Of a stretch of 64,000 nt of DNA, positions 25,884-35,776 are shown piece after piece. Numbering within the stretch: position 1 is the first letter of the stretch; the number at the start of each line of letters is the position of its first letter. A model generated the notes under the pieces. That model saw only the letters and a program-made list of their open reading frames with translations. It was not told where the DNA came from and ran no database searches. Location: positions 186,001 to 250,000 of the forward strand of contig NC_007775.1 of assembly GCF_000013205.1 (NCBI RefSeq), written 5' to 3'. The stretch is from Synechococcus sp. JA-3-3Ab (GTDB lineage Bacteria > Cyanobacteriota > Cyanobacteriia > Thermostichales > Thermostichaceae). A program made the translations under genes and the position numbers.

Positions 25884-27749
25884 CTACTCCGCTGTTGCTG
25901 GCAACTCTGTTTCGGCTTCTGGATGGAAGTAGCGGTAGATCTGGCGGGCCAGCTTGGGGCCAATGCCTGGCACCTGGGCCAACTGCTCTTCCGTAGCCAC
26001 TTGAATGCGGGCAAGGGAGCGAAACGCCTCCATGAGCAGCTTTTGCCGCTGCTTGCCTAGACCAGGGATCTCCTCCAGAACCGAAGCCTGTTGGCGTAGT
26101 TTCCGCTGCTGGCGATGGTAGGCAAGGGCAAAGCGGTGGGCCTCATCCCGCAGACGCTGCAACAGCAGGCGGGCCGGATCCTGGGGCGGCAGCCGCAGCG
26201 GCTCAGGATCCCCAGGCCGAAAGATCTCCTCTTCCCGCTTGGCCAGGGCAAAGACCGGCAGGTGATCCAGCCCCAGCTCTGCCAAGACGGCCATCACTGC
26301 TGCCAGTTGCCCCTTGCCCCCGTCGATGAGCACCAAGTCCGGCTGATCCTCGGAAGTCATCTTGCTGAAGCGACGCCGCGCCACCTCGGCATGGCTGGCA
26401 AAGTCGTCGGAGTGGCCAGGCCGCACCTGGGGGTTGCGAATCTTGTAGCGGCGGTAGTGTTGCTTGGCCGGCAGGCCATCGATAAACACCACCTGGCTGC
26501 CCACAGCGTCGGATCCCTGGATGTGGGAGATGTCGTAGGCTTCTAGGCGACGGGGCGGCTCTGGCAGATCCAAAACTTCCGCCAAGCGCTCCAGCGCTGC
26601 TGCCTCCCGCTCCGCCAGGCGCTGGCTGCGGGCTAGCTCTAGCTGGGCGTTCCGCTCCACCAGTTCGATTAGCTCGGCTTTGCTCTGCCGCTGCGGGGCA
26701 AGGAGGCTGACCTTGCGCCCCTTTTTCTGGCTCAGCCAAGATTCCAAAAAATCGCGATCCGGCAACTCATACTGGGTCAAAATCTCGGAGGGAATTTCCA
26801 CCGGGTCGCAATATTGGTAATGTTCCTGCAAAACCCGCTGCAAAATAAGAGCCGGGTCGTCGCCGCGGTTTTCGGCCACAAACCCTAGCCGTCCCACCAA
26901 CTTGCCCGCCCGCACCTGAAACAACTGGATGCAAGCCCGCGAGTCGTTCATGGCCAAAGCTATGGCATCGCGGCTGGCGGTAGAGTTGGGCAAAGAGACC
27001 TTCTGGGATTGGCCCAGTTGCTCTAGGCCGCGGATTTGATCCCGATAGCGCGCCGCCGCCTCATAGTTTTCTTGCTGCGCTGCCTGGGCCATTTTCTCCT
27101 TCAACTCACGGATAAGCTCGTCCGTCTGGCCTTGGAAGATCATCGCCACTTGAGCAACGGTCTTGCGATACGCTTCCGGGCTAATCAAGCCCTGACAGAC
27201 ACCAGGGCAACGCCCGATGTCATAGTTCAAACAGGGGCGGTCCTTGTAAAGCGGCTTGGGGCGCTGGCGCAAGGGAAAAATGCGCTTTACCAGACCGAGG
27301 GTGTAACGCAGCAGGCCCACATCGGTATAGGGCCCGTAGTACTTATCTTGATTTTGGTTGAGACGGCGGTGGCGGGTAATGTAAATCTGCGGGTAAGGCT
27401 CTGACCACGTAATGCACAAATAGGGGTATTTTTTATCCTCTTTGAGGAGAACATTGTAGGGCGGCTGATAGGTTTTAATGAGATTGTCTTCCAGGGCTAG
27501 AGCTTCGCTTTCGTTATCAGTGACGATAAACTCGATCTCGCAAACCTGAACTACCATGCGCTGAATACGAGGAGACAGGTCGCCGGTAAAGCGAAAATAG
27601 GATCGCACGCGAGATCGCAACTTTTTGGATTTGCCCACATAGAGAATCTGGTCGGTGGCATCCCGCATCAAATAGACACCAGGTTCGGCAGGAATCTCCT
27701 TAAGGCGGCTTTCTAGAACCTCAGGGTTTTGAATCAGAGGGACAGTCAT
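25884..27749 (-). CDS. uvrC: UvrABC excinuclease subunit C
   Basis: 621 residues from ATG 27749 ([20 protein letters not shown]). UvrC makes both incisions during nucleotide excision repair. The GIY-YIG domain ([26 protein letters not shown]) makes the 3' cut. The UvrB-binding segment (about residues 200-235) is coiled, the RNase H-like domain ([18 protein letters not shown] and [11 protein letters not shown]) makes the 5' cut, and the C-terminus has tandem helix-hairpin-helix motifs ([15 protein letters not shown] and [15 protein letters not shown]). Length and domain order are normal. Confidence 0.97.
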   Translation of the reverse strand: MTVPLIQNPEVLESRLKEIPAEPGVYLMRDATDQILYVGKSKKLRSRVRSYFRFTGDLSPRIQRMVVQVCEIEFIVTDNESEALALEDNLIKTYQPPYNVLLKEDKKYPYLCITWSEPYPQIYITRHRRLNQNQDKYYGPYTDVGLLRYTLGLVKRIFPLRQRPKPLYKDRPCLNYDIGRCPGVCQGLISPEAYRKTVAQVAMIFQGQTDELIRELKEKMAQAAQQENYEAAARYRDQIRGLEQLGQSQKVSLPNSTASRDAIALAMNDSRACIQLFQVRAGKLVGRLGFVAENRGDDPALILQRVLQEHYQYCDPVEIPSEILTQYELPDRDFLESWLSQKKGRKVSLLAPQRQSKAELIELVERNAQLELARSQRLAEREAAALERLAEVLDLPEPPRRLEAYDISHIQGSDAVGSQVVFIDGLPAKQHYRRYKIRNPQVRPGHSDDFASHAEVARRRFSKMTSEDQPDLVLIDGGKGQLAAVMAVLAELGLDHLPVFALAKREEEIFRPGDPEPLRLPPQDPARLLLQRLRDEAHRFALAYHRQQRKLRQQASVLEEIPGLGKQRQKLLMEAFRSLARIQVATEEQLAQVPGIGPKLARQIYRYFHPEAETELPATAE

Positions 27750-28081
27750 ACAGCTTCGCTCCAACAGGCAAAGCCAGGGATCCCAAGGCTTTCATTCAGT
27801 GATGACCAAGTCACTCCCATCTTAAAATCATCCCATCGCCCAGTTGGCTGCAGTTCATTTTCTGGCCGGCTAAGTGTAGCTATCACTCGACTGAAAAACC
27901 TCCCAAGCGTTTCGCAACGCTGCCGGGCCGCAGCCCTGCCGCCCCTAAGCCCGTTTCCTTCGGGGGAGGAGATGTGACAGACGGTTTCGCGACAGCTTGC
28001 AACGCTCCCACCGGGCACTTCCCCCTGGAGAAGGGGGAGAGGTTTTCTGTCAAGTTGTTAGAACTTGTTTGCCAAGGTCGC
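27750..28081. other. Intergenic region with repeat-like hairpins
   Basis: No gene is recognised. At 28022-28043 CCCCCTGGAGAAGGGGGAGAG is a degenerate relative of the CCCTC palindromic family. The start side of uvrC (27750-27900) is less GC-rich and probably holds its promoter. Confidence 0.4.
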
Positions 28082-30415
28082 CTATTGAATGACTTGGCTC
28101 ATGTAGTTTCTCCAAGTTTGGGCGGCGATGCTGCTGCTGCCGCGGGTGGGGCTGGCGTCGTCGTTGCCCAGCCAAATGCCGGTTACCAGAGGCGGATTGG
28201 GCGTGTAGCCGACAAAGAGCAGATCCCTGTTGGCGGTGGTGGTGCCCGTTTTGCCGGCCTCCCCGATCCCAAGGCGGGCGGCGGTGCCGGTGCCGGAGCG
28301 GATCACCCCTTGCAATACGGCGGTCATCTGCTGGGCGACGCTCTCCGACAAAACCAGCCGCTGCGAGCGGGGATCCTCGCGACCGGGGTAGATCTCGCGG
28401 CAGGTGCGAAAGTCGTCGGGGTTGGCGCAATCGCTGCTATCCAGGATGCGGCGGATGGTGTGGGGCCTAGACCAAAGGCCGCGATTGGCCAAAGGGGCAA
28501 AGGCCGCGGTCAGCTCCAGCAGGTTCACCTCCATCGTGCCGAGAACCAGGGAAGGATAGGGCTGTAAGGGGGATTGGATGCCCATTTGCCGCGCCATGGC
28601 CACCACCCGCTCCAGCCCTACCTGTTGGGCCAGCCGCAGGGCGATCACGTTTTCGGAGAGGATCAGGCCGCGGGCCAAGTCCATGGGGGCACTTCCCGAG
28701 CGGCAGCCCTGAAAGGTGAGGTTGCCCCAAGTAAGCGGCTCACAGGAGAGCACCTGCGACAGCGGGATCCCCTGGCTGAGGGCAGCGGCATAGGCGAAGA
28801 CTTTGAAGGTGGATCCGGGCTGCCGTTGGGCTTGGGTGGCACGGTTAAAGGGGCTGGCGGTGTAGTCGATCCCGCCCACGAGAGCTAGGATCTCGCCGTT
28901 GCGGCTGTCGAGGCTGACCAAGGCGCCTTGGTTGAAGCCCAGGCGGGATCCCACCTCGCGCACCGTTTGGGCCAGGGCCTGCTCCGCCAGCCGCTGGTAG
29001 GGCAAATGCAGCGTCGTCTCGATGACGAAGTTGCCCTCTGCCGAGAGATCTTGCCCCAAAAGCTGCCGCAGCTCCTGGAAGACGGTGCTGTAGAAGTAGG
29101 GGGCAACTGTCGAGGTCTGGGAGCGCAGGTTGGGGTTGAGGGTGAGGCGGCTGCGCCGGGCCCGCCGAATCTCCTCTTCCGGGAAAACTTTGAGCTCGCT
29201 GAGGCGATCCAACACCCGATCCCGGCCCCGCACGGCGGCCTCGTAGTTGGCGACGGGGTTGAAGGCGTTGGGGGCGGGCAGAATGGCGGCCAGGGTGGCG
29301 GCTTCGGAAAGGCTGAGCTGGCGGCTGGGGATCCCGAAGTAGAACTGGGCGGCGGTCTCAAAGCCGTAGAGGCCGTTGCCCAGGTAGACGTTGTTGAGGT
29401 AGAGGGTGAGGATTTCGTCTTTGCTGTAGCGCCGTTCCAGCTTGAGGGCGGCGACGGCCTCCCGCAGCTTGCGGCCAAAGGTGTTGCCTGAGCCGGTGTA
29501 GTCGCGCAAGACGGTGCGAGCCAGTTGTTGGCTGATGGAGCTGCCCCCCTGCTGCACCTCCCCGGAGCGCAGGTTGACCCAAAAGGCGCGGGCAATGCCC
29601 AGCAGATCGACCCCGAAGTGGGAGTAGAAGCGGTGATCTTCGGCGGCCACCACCACTTTGGGCAGAATCGGGCCAAAGGCTTCCAGGTTGGGCAGCTCCC
29701 GGTAGAGATCCCCCTGGTGGCGGCGCAGCTCGGTTTGCCGATCCCCGGCCAGGACGATCAGGGGGTTGCGATCGGCGGCCAGCGGCGGTTCTACTGAGAA
29801 CTTGCTCCACTCATGGCCGATCCAAAGCCTCGCCCCCAGCCCCAAGAGCGCCATCAGGATCAGGCAGCCGCGCACCCCGTACACCTGCGGCGGCGGTGGA
29901 TCCAACACCTGAATAACCACGCTCTCCGGATCCCGGGGCGGGCCAAGGCTGAGTCGCTGGCCGTGGCGCAGGATCACCCGCCGCACCCGCTCGGCGCCGC
30001 CAAAGGGCTTGAGGCGAAAGACGCCGTTGGTGGAGTCTTGATCTTCCAGTTGGTAGCGACCAGCGTTCCACCCCAGCCAGTAGAGGAGGGGATGCAGAGG
30101 GATCCGCCACCCCAAGCCAGGCAGACGCCAGCCCGGACGCGGGCGAATGCGGGCGTGCAGATGGCTCACCGCAGGGGCGGGGATGCGGATGGTGGCCACC
30201 GTCTGGCTGCGACCAAGAATGTCGGATCCCTGCAGGACAAACACCTGGGGAGGCTCTCCTGGGCAGGTGATCTGCAGGCGCACCGGGCGTTTGGGGGGAG
30301 GGGGCTCGGCAGGCTTGAGGAGGGCCGTAGGCCCGACCGGAAAGGGCCTCGCCAGGGTCTTGAAGAAGCGAGCGACGGTGCCCCGTAGGGAATTCTTGTC
30401 TTCAGAAGCAGACAT
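28082..30415 (-). CDS. Class A penicillin-binding protein with N-terminal FHA domain
   Basis: 777 residues. Residues 45-170 form an FHA-like phosphothreonine-binding domain (ILGRS, VSHLHARI, DSTNGVFRL, RLSLGP). A transmembrane helix lies at about 182-199. The GT51 glycosyltransferase has catalytic Glu259 in VVAAEDHRFYSHFGVD and GGSSISQQLAR. The transpeptidase has SXXK at 535-538 (STFK), SXN at 587-589 (SEN) and KTG at 722-724. It polymerises and crosslinks peptidoglycan in the periplasm while the FHA domain faces the cytoplasm. The Ser/Thr kinase gene ends three bases upstream, so the pair is one operon and the FHA domain may read the kinase's product. Confidence 0.94.
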   Translation of the reverse strand: MSASEDKNSLRGTVARFFKTLARPFPVGPTALLKPAEPPPPKRPVRLQITCPGEPPQVFVLQGSDILGRSQTVATIRIPAPAVSHLHARIRPRPGWRLPGLGWRIPLHPLLYWLGWNAGRYQLEDQDSTNGVFRLKPFGGAERVRRVILRHGQRLSLGPPRDPESVVIQVLDPPPPQVYGVRGCLILMALLGLGARLWIGHEWSKFSVEPPLAADRNPLIVLAGDRQTELRRHQGDLYRELPNLEAFGPILPKVVVAAEDHRFYSHFGVDLLGIARAFWVNLRSGEVQQGGSSISQQLARTVLRDYTGSGNTFGRKLREAVAALKLERRYSKDEILTLYLNNVYLGNGLYGFETAAQFYFGIPSRQLSLSEAATLAAILPAPNAFNPVANYEAAVRGRDRVLDRLSELKVFPEEEIRRARRSRLTLNPNLRSQTSTVAPYFYSTVFQELRQLLGQDLSAEGNFVIETTLHLPYQRLAEQALAQTVREVGSRLGFNQGALVSLDSRNGEILALVGGIDYTASPFNRATQAQRQPGSTFKVFAYAAALSQGIPLSQVLSCEPLTWGNLTFQGCRSGSAPMDLARGLILSENVIALRLAQQVGLERVVAMARQMGIQSPLQPYPSLVLGTMEVNLLELTAAFAPLANRGLWSRPHTIRRILDSSDCANPDDFRTCREIYPGREDPRSQRLVLSESVAQQMTAVLQGVIRSGTGTAARLGIGEAGKTGTTTANRDLLFVGYTPNPPLVTGIWLGNDDASPTRGSSSIAAQTWRNYMSQVIQ

Positions 30416-30418
30416 GGC

Positions 30419-32263
30419 TCAATCTCCCCGCAATTCGCGCGCGCGGCGCAGCAGCTCCTGCAGGGTCTGGCCGGGACGAGGGCCGGCGGCGGCTGGAGTG
30501 GCTCTGGGGGCTGGGCGGGGCTGGGCAACGGGGACGGTGGGCGGGGGATCCCAAACGGCCATGTAGAGGTGGCCCTGGGGGGTGCGCTCGACCACGCCAG
30601 ACCAGGGGCCGACGCGGAACTGGACGCGCTCAGAACGGTTTTCCCGCACCGCCTGCAGTTCTCGCTGCAACTGGGGGGGCAAGGGGGCCTGCAGCATGTC
30701 TTCCAGCAGCCCTTCCGCCTGCGGGGCGGGCACGTCGTCGGCGACGGTGGCCTCGATTTGTTGCAGCGCCAGGCTGGATTCGTCGTAGGTGAGGCTCAAG
30801 TTCATGCTGCCCAAGCGGTACAGGTCGTAGACGGTGTTGGGCCGAGCGCCTCGCCCCTGCTGGCTGGGGGATCCCAGGGCGGCCCGCACCACCTCACGGG
30901 AAGTCTGGAGAGGGAAGGCGCGCAACACCGGCCCGCTGTAGGGTTCTAGCTCCGGTGCCGGATCCCGACGGGTTGCGCCCTCGTCCTGCCCAGCACTGCT
31001 GCCAAGGATATCCGGAACGAGAACTTCAGGGGCCGTATCGGGCTGCGCCTCCGCTCCTGGGCGCTCATCCTCTAACTCCGTGGCAGCTGGCGAGGGGCGA
31101 GAGCCGGAGAGCACCGGAGCCGCAGGGCGCTGCAGCAACCGTCCCAACCCCCAACTCACCAAGGCCAAGCCCAGCAAACTGCCCCCCAAGAAGGGGATCA
31201 GGCGGGCCCAGAGCAGGGATCCCCTGTTCTCGCTGGCCATTGTCGGGGGCGCAAGCCGCAGCGTGCCGGCCGTGGCCAGGGGGGGCGCCGAGGGAAAAAG
31301 CGGGCCAGAGGGGATCGCTGGAAATTGAAGGGCAACAGCCTGGGAAGCTCCTCTGGGGGATCCCTGCGCTCTGGCTTGGATGCGCTCCAGCTCCGCCAAC
31401 ACATTGGCCACCGTGGGCGGACGGGCGGCCGGATCTTTGGCCAAACAACTGAGGATCAGATCCGACAAACCGGCGGGCAGCGCCAACGGCAGTCCCAGCT
31501 CTTCCAAAGGCAGGGGACGCTGCTTGTGGTGGGCCTGGTACCAGCCCGGGAAAGATTCGGTGGTAGGCTGGAGGGGCATCTGGCCGGACACCATCTGGTA
31601 GAGCATGATCCCGAAGCTGTAGATGTCGGAGCGGGCATCCAGCGGCAACCCTTCCAGTTGCTCCGGGGAGGAGTAGGCCAGCGTCCCCAGGTAGGCGTGG
31701 GTAAGGCTGAGCGACTCGCGGGTGTTGAGCAGCTTGGCAATGCCAAAGTCCACCAGCTTCGCCAGCTCCCCCAAGCTTTCGTCGGCCAGCACGATCACGT
31801 TGGCCGGCTTGAGGTCGCGGTGGATCACCTGGATCCGCTGTCCTTCCAGGAGGATCCCTTCGTGGGCTGCTTTGAGCCCCAGGCCAATTTGGCGGGCCAG
31901 CCGAAAAAAGCGCTCCAGCGGCAGAGATCCCGTCGCCAGAATGTCCTTGAGGGTTTGGCCGTTGAGGTATTCCATCACATAGAAAGGCACCCCATCGGCA
32001 GTGATGCCGTAGTCGCTTACCTTGACAATGTGCAGGCTTTTCTGGCCCAAAGCGGCGCAGGCTTTGGCTTCCCGCTCAAAGCGCAGGCGGGCCTGCTCGT
32101 CCATCGCCGGCTGGGAGAGCAGCTTAACGGCCACTTCCACCCCGCCAAAAAGCAGATCCTGGGCCAAGTAGACCCGCCCCATGCCTCCTTGCCCCAGCAG
32201 ATGGGTCAGGCGATAGCGCTGGGCCAAGAGGCGACCCAAAAAGGGATCCGACGCAGTAAACAT
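30419..32263 (-). CDS. Membrane-anchored Ser/Thr protein kinase (Hanks type)
   Basis: 614 residues from ATG 32263 (MFTASDPFLGRLLAQRYRL); a longer frame from 32368 is not conserved in character. The kinase domain (20-300) has the glycine loop GQGGMGRVY, Lys47, catalytic Asp150 in HRDLKPANV, DFG at 172-174 and the SPEQLEG P+1 loop. A proline/alanine-rich linker leads to a transmembrane helix (about 352-376) and an extracytoplasmic domain of some 230 residues with no PASTA repeats. The outside domain could sense envelope state. It is three bases upstream of the FHA-PBP gene, with a PP2C gene about a kilobase away. Confidence 0.94.
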   Translation of the reverse strand: MFTASDPFLGRLLAQRYRLTHLLGQGGMGRVYLAQDLLFGGVEVAVKLLSQPAMDEQARLRFEREAKACAALGQKSLHIVKVSDYGITADGVPFYVMEYLNGQTLKDILATGSLPLERFFRLARQIGLGLKAAHEGILLEGQRIQVIHRDLKPANVIVLADESLGELAKLVDFGIAKLLNTRESLSLTHAYLGTLAYSSPEQLEGLPLDARSDIYSFGIMLYQMVSGQMPLQPTTESFPGWYQAHHKQRPLPLEELGLPLALPAGLSDLILSCLAKDPAARPPTVANVLAELERIQARAQGSPRGASQAVALQFPAIPSGPLFPSAPPLATAGTLRLAPPTMASENRGSLLWARLIPFLGGSLLGLALVSWGLGRLLQRPAAPVLSGSRPSPAATELEDERPGAEAQPDTAPEVLVPDILGSSAGQDEGATRRDPAPELEPYSGPVLRAFPLQTSREVVRAALGSPSQQGRGARPNTVYDLYRLGSMNLSLTYDESSLALQQIEATVADDVPAPQAEGLLEDMLQAPLPPQLQRELQAVRENRSERVQFRVGPWSGVVERTPQGHLYMAVWDPPPTVPVAQPRPAPRATPAAAGPRPGQTLQELLRRARELRGD

Positions 32264-32391
32264 AGGGAATCGCGGCGGTAGAGAGAACAGCGCAGAGCCC
32301 CCGCAGGGATCCGGCCAGAGTGGGCTACCTCTACCATAAGCACTGGGGCCCCAATAGGCTATGCTCACCCCCGTCGATCCGGTTGCTTGGA

Positions 32392-33309
32392 ATGTCTTTG
32401 CCCGTCGTTTACCACCCCGACTACAGCGCCCCCCTGCCGCCGGGCCATCGCTTTCCCATGCCCAAATTCCGCCTCCTGCACGAGCTGCTGCTGCGGGAAG
32501 GGGTGATCCGCCCTCAGCAAGTGCATCAGCCGGAACTCCCCCCCCTGGCTTGGATCGAATCGGTGCACACGCCAGAGTACGTGCGGGCCTACTGCGAGGG
32601 ATCCCTGGAGGCCAAACTGCAGCGGCGCATCGGCCTGCCCTGGAGTCCCGAGCTGGTGCAGCGCACCTGTCGCGCGGTGGGCGGCACCGTCCTGACCGCC
32701 CAATTGGCCCTGCGCCATGGCTTGGCCTGCAACACCGCCGGCGGCACCCACCATGCCTTCCCCGCCTACGGCTCCGGCTTTTGTATCTTCAACGACCTGG
32801 CCATTGCCGCCCAAGTCCTGCTGCAGCAGGGGCTGGTGCAAAAGGTTCTGATTGTAGACCTGGATGTGCACCAGGGCGACGGCACCGCCTGGATCTTCCG
32901 CTCCGAGCCGCGGGTGTTTACCTTTTCCATGCACTGCGCCGCCAACTTCCCCGCCACCAAGCAGGCCAGCGACCTGGACGTGCCCCTGCCGGTGGGCCTG
33001 GAAGACGAAGCTTATCTGCAAACCCTGGCCGACTACCTGCCCGATCTGTTGGCTCAGGTGCGCCCGGATCTGGTGCTCTATGATGCGGGGGTGGATCCCC
33101 ACCGCGAAGATCTCTTGGGCAAGCTGGCCCTCAGCGACGAGGGGCTCTTCCGCCGCGATATGCAGGTGCTGGACACCTGCTTAAAGCGAGGCTACCCCGT
33201 TGCCTGCGTTATCGGCGGCGGCTACGGCAACGACCTCGCTCAGCTTGTCTACCGCCACTCGCTCCTGCACCGGGCTGCCGGCGAAGTGTACCGGCAATAC
33301 CGTCTCTAG
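32392..33309 (+). CDS. Histone-deacetylase-superfamily (AcuC/HDAC-like) amidohydrolase
   Basis: 305 residues from ATG 32392 (MSLPVVYHPDYSAPLPPGHRFPM). The zinc enzyme motifs are GGTHHAF (catalytic His pair), DLDVHQGDGTAWIF (zinc Asp and His) and YDAGVDPHREDLLG (second zinc Asp). Bacterial members deacetylate acetyl-polyamines, acetyl-lysine on acetyl-CoA synthetase or related amides; the substrate here is unknown. The gene stands alone on the plus strand between the minus-strand kinase and phosphatase genes and converges on the phosphatase with 11 bases between stops. Confidence 0.92.
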   Translation: MSLPVVYHPDYSAPLPPGHRFPMPKFRLLHELLLREGVIRPQQVHQPELPPLAWIESVHTPEYVRAYCEGSLEAKLQRRIGLPWSPELVQRTCRAVGGTVLTAQLALRHGLACNTAGGTHHAFPAYGSGFCIFNDLAIAAQVLLQQGLVQKVLIVDLDVHQGDGTAWIFRSEPRVFTFSMHCAANFPATKQASDLDVPLPVGLEDEAYLQTLADYLPDLLAQVRPDLVLYDAGVDPHREDLLGKLALSDEGLFRRDMQVLDTCLKRGYPVACVIGGGYGNDLAQLVYRHSLLHRAAGEVYRQYRL

Positions 33310-33320
33310 CTGGCCGCGAA

Positions 33321-34043
33321 CTAGGCGTATTCGGCGATCACCACCGTGATGTTGTCCCGACCGCCCCGCTCTTTGGCCGCCTCGACCAACTGGCAGGCCA
33401 GTTGATCCAAATCCTCCACCTTCAGGCAGTACTCGGCGATGACCTCGTCATCTAGCTCTTCGGTGAGCCCGTCACTACACAACAGCAGGCGATCCCCAGG
33501 GCGCATTGTAATCGGCTGAACAGCAGGCGGCCCTGCATCGGGGCGGCCCAGGCAGCGCTCGAGAATGTGGCGCCAGGGGTGCATGCGGGCTTGCGCCTGG
33601 GTCAACTCCCCTTGGCGAACCGAGCGAGCTACCAAGGTGTGATCCTCCGTCATCTGCTGCATCTCAGATCCGCGGAGGCGGTAAAGGCGAGAGTCGCCGA
33701 TGTGAGCGCTCCAGCAATTGTTGTTGGGATCCACCAGAGCCACCACCACGGTGGTGCCCATGTCGGCCCGCTCCGGGTTTTCTCGCTGGTCTTTAAGAAT
33801 GGCCTCGTTGGCCGCTTCTATCGCCTCGCTGAGCAGCTTGGGCGCTGGCACGGTCTGCCAACCCCGCTCAAGGCACTCGCGAATGACCTCGACCGCCAAC
33901 AGGCTGGCTGTTGCTCCGGCAGCGTGCCCTCCCATGCCATCGGCAACGATGAAGTAACGTCCTTCTGGATCACAGTAGTAGGCATCCTGATTGCTGCTGC
34001 GGACCTTGCCTGGATCCGTAGCGCAGGCATATCGTCGCATCAC
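33321..34043 (-). CDS. PP2C-family Ser/Thr protein phosphatase
   Basis: 240 residues with all PP2C metal motifs: SSNQDAYY, VADGMGGHAAG, HIGDSRLYRL, LCSDGLTEELDDE and GGRDNITVVI. It is a stand-alone cytoplasmic catalytic domain of normal length for bacterial PstP/PrpC types, which reverse Hanks-kinase phosphorylation. Its ATG overlaps the stop of the ABC1-family kinase gene by four bases, indicating translational coupling. The neighbouring Ser/Thr kinase is a likely partner. Confidence 0.95.
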   Translation of the reverse strand: MMRRYACATDPGKVRSSNQDAYYCDPEGRYFIVADGMGGHAAGATASLLAVEVIRECLERGWQTVPAPKLLSEAIEAANEAILKDQRENPERADMGTTVVVALVDPNNNCWSAHIGDSRLYRLRGSEMQQMTEDHTLVARSVRQGELTQAQARMHPWRHILERCLGRPDAGPPAVQPITMRPGDRLLLCSDGLTEELDDEVIAEYCLKVEDLDQLACQLVEAAKERGGRDNITVVIAEYA

Positions 34044-35776
34044 ATCAGTGGCTCTGATCCATTTGCCTTTAAGAGTACCCTGACCAGCGCCAAAGCGGCG
34101 AGAACGGCCAAAGCCAGGGTGACGATCGCTAAAGTAGCATGCCCAGCCGAAAATAGCTGGGTTGCGCTGAGAAAAAAAGTTGCAAACAACACCGCGTAGA
34201 TAACTCCCCGTCCGGTGCTGTTCAGCTTGCGCAGCAAACGCTCTGCCTCGCTGGATCGCACCCGCAGGCGTAGCTCCCCCTGTTCCAGCTTGCTCAAGGT
34301 CGCTTCAAGACGGCGGGGCAAGCTGAGGCTGCTGCTGGTGAACTCTGCCGCCTGGCGGCTGACCTGGGCTAGCAGAGTCTCCGTCTCCGGTTTGCTACCG
34401 TTCATCAGCTCCTCCGCGAAAGGCTTGGCCACTTCCAGGAAATTGAACTCCGGATCCAAGCTTTTCCCCAGCCCCTCCAACGTGGTCAGGGCCCGCATCA
34501 CAAAGGTAAAGGTGGCGGGAAAGCGAAACGGCTGATCGTAGGCCAGCTCGTAGAGGTCTTCGCTGATGGCCATCACCGAGATCTCGTCGGAGCTGTTGGA
34601 AAAGGGCTTGTCCATGAAGTGATCCAACATGTACTGCACCGAGCGGCGTACTGGCGCCAGATCGGCAGTGGGCACCAACACGCCCAGCTCCACCAGCGAG
34701 GCCACCACCAGGTCGGCATTTTTGGCCACCACAGCCGCCAGCATGGCCACCAACTTTCCCTTGATGCCAGGGCGAATGCGCCCCATCATGCCGAAGTCGT
34801 AGAAGATCAGCGTGCCATCCGGCTTGACGGCAATGTTGCCAGGGTGGGGATCGGCGTGAAAAAAGCCGTCTTTGAGCAGTTGCCGCAAATAGGCCTCTGC
34901 CCCCAAGCGGGCCAAGAGCTTGCGATCCAGCCCCGCCGCGCTCAGGGCTTCGTAGTCGCTGATCTTGATCCCTGGCAGGTATTCCAGCGTCAGCAGGCGG
35001 GGGGAAGTGTAGCGCCAGTACACTTTGGGGACGGCAATTTGTGGCATGTCCCGAAAGTTGCGGCGAAAGGTGTCGGCGTTGCGGCCCTCGTTGAGGTAGT
35101 CCACTTCCTCCCAGAGGGTGCGCCGACACTCTTCGTAGATGCCGATCCAGTCGCGGCCCGGCCCGCCCCAACGGGTGTGGTACTGAAAGAACTCGGCAAT
35201 ACCGCGGCAGATCTCCAGATCGATCGTGAACAGGCGGGTCAGGCCCGGACGCTGCACCTTGACCACCACTTCTTCGCCGGTCTTGAGCTTGGCCCGATGC
35301 ACCTGCCCCAAGCTGGCCGCCGCCAAGGGGGTGGGATCGAAATAGCTGTAGATCTGCTCAATGGGCTTGCCCAACTCTTGCTGCACGATGGCTGCCACCT
35401 GTTCGTAGCCAAAAGCAGGCACCCGATCCTGCAGCTTGGACAGCTCCTCGACGTACTCGGAGGGGAAGAGATCGGCCCGGGTGGAGAAAAACTGCCCCAC
35501 CTTGATAAAAGTAGGACCGAGGTGGAGCAGCGTCTCGCGGATCCAGATGGCCCTGGCGCGGCGGCGTTTGGCTTTGCGCTCCGCTGTGGGCTGCCCCCCG
35601 TAGCTCCACGCCTGCTGATCCAGCCAGAGGTAAAACAGCCAGGTGAGCACAAATCGCCAAATATCAATGAGGCGGCCCCAGCGGGTGTAGTTTTCTCGGG
35701 CCCAACGGTAGGCGGTATAGGGCTTGGCGGGTTCGGATCCCAAAACGGCTCGGGATGGGAGTGTGCTGGCGTTCAA
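34040..35776 (-). CDS. ABC1/UbiB (AarF)-family atypical kinase
   Basis: 578 residues. The family-defining KxGQ motif is in TFIKVGQFFSTRADLFP, with ASLGQVHRAKL, the catalytic loop FHADPHPGNIAV and IFYDFGMMG. Two hydrophobic helices occupy the last 60 residues, placing it at a membrane. In cyanobacteria and plastids these proteins regulate prenyl-lipid (quinone, tocopherol) metabolism and light-stress responses. It overlaps the genes on both sides by four bases (DUF6825 upstream, PP2C downstream), so the three form a tight operon. Confidence 0.94.
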   Translation of the reverse strand: MNASTLPSRAVLGSEPAKPYTAYRWARENYTRWGRLIDIWRFVLTWLFYLWLDQQAWSYGGQPTAERKAKRRRARAIWIRETLLHLGPTFIKVGQFFSTRADLFPSEYVEELSKLQDRVPAFGYEQVAAIVQQELGKPIEQIYSYFDPTPLAAASLGQVHRAKLKTGEEVVVKVQRPGLTRLFTIDLEICRGIAEFFQYHTRWGGPGRDWIGIYEECRRTLWEEVDYLNEGRNADTFRRNFRDMPQIAVPKVYWRYTSPRLLTLEYLPGIKISDYEALSAAGLDRKLLARLGAEAYLRQLLKDGFFHADPHPGNIAVKPDGTLIFYDFGMMGRIRPGIKGKLVAMLAAVVAKNADLVVASLVELGVLVPTADLAPVRRSVQYMLDHFMDKPFSNSSDEISVMAISEDLYELAYDQPFRFPATFTFVMRALTTLEGLGKSLDPEFNFLEVAKPFAEELMNGSKPETETLLAQVSRQAAEFTSSSLSLPRRLEATLSKLEQGELRLRVRSSEAERLLRKLNSTGRGVIYAVLFATFFLSATQLFSAGHATLAIVTLALAVLAALALVRVLLKANGSEPLM

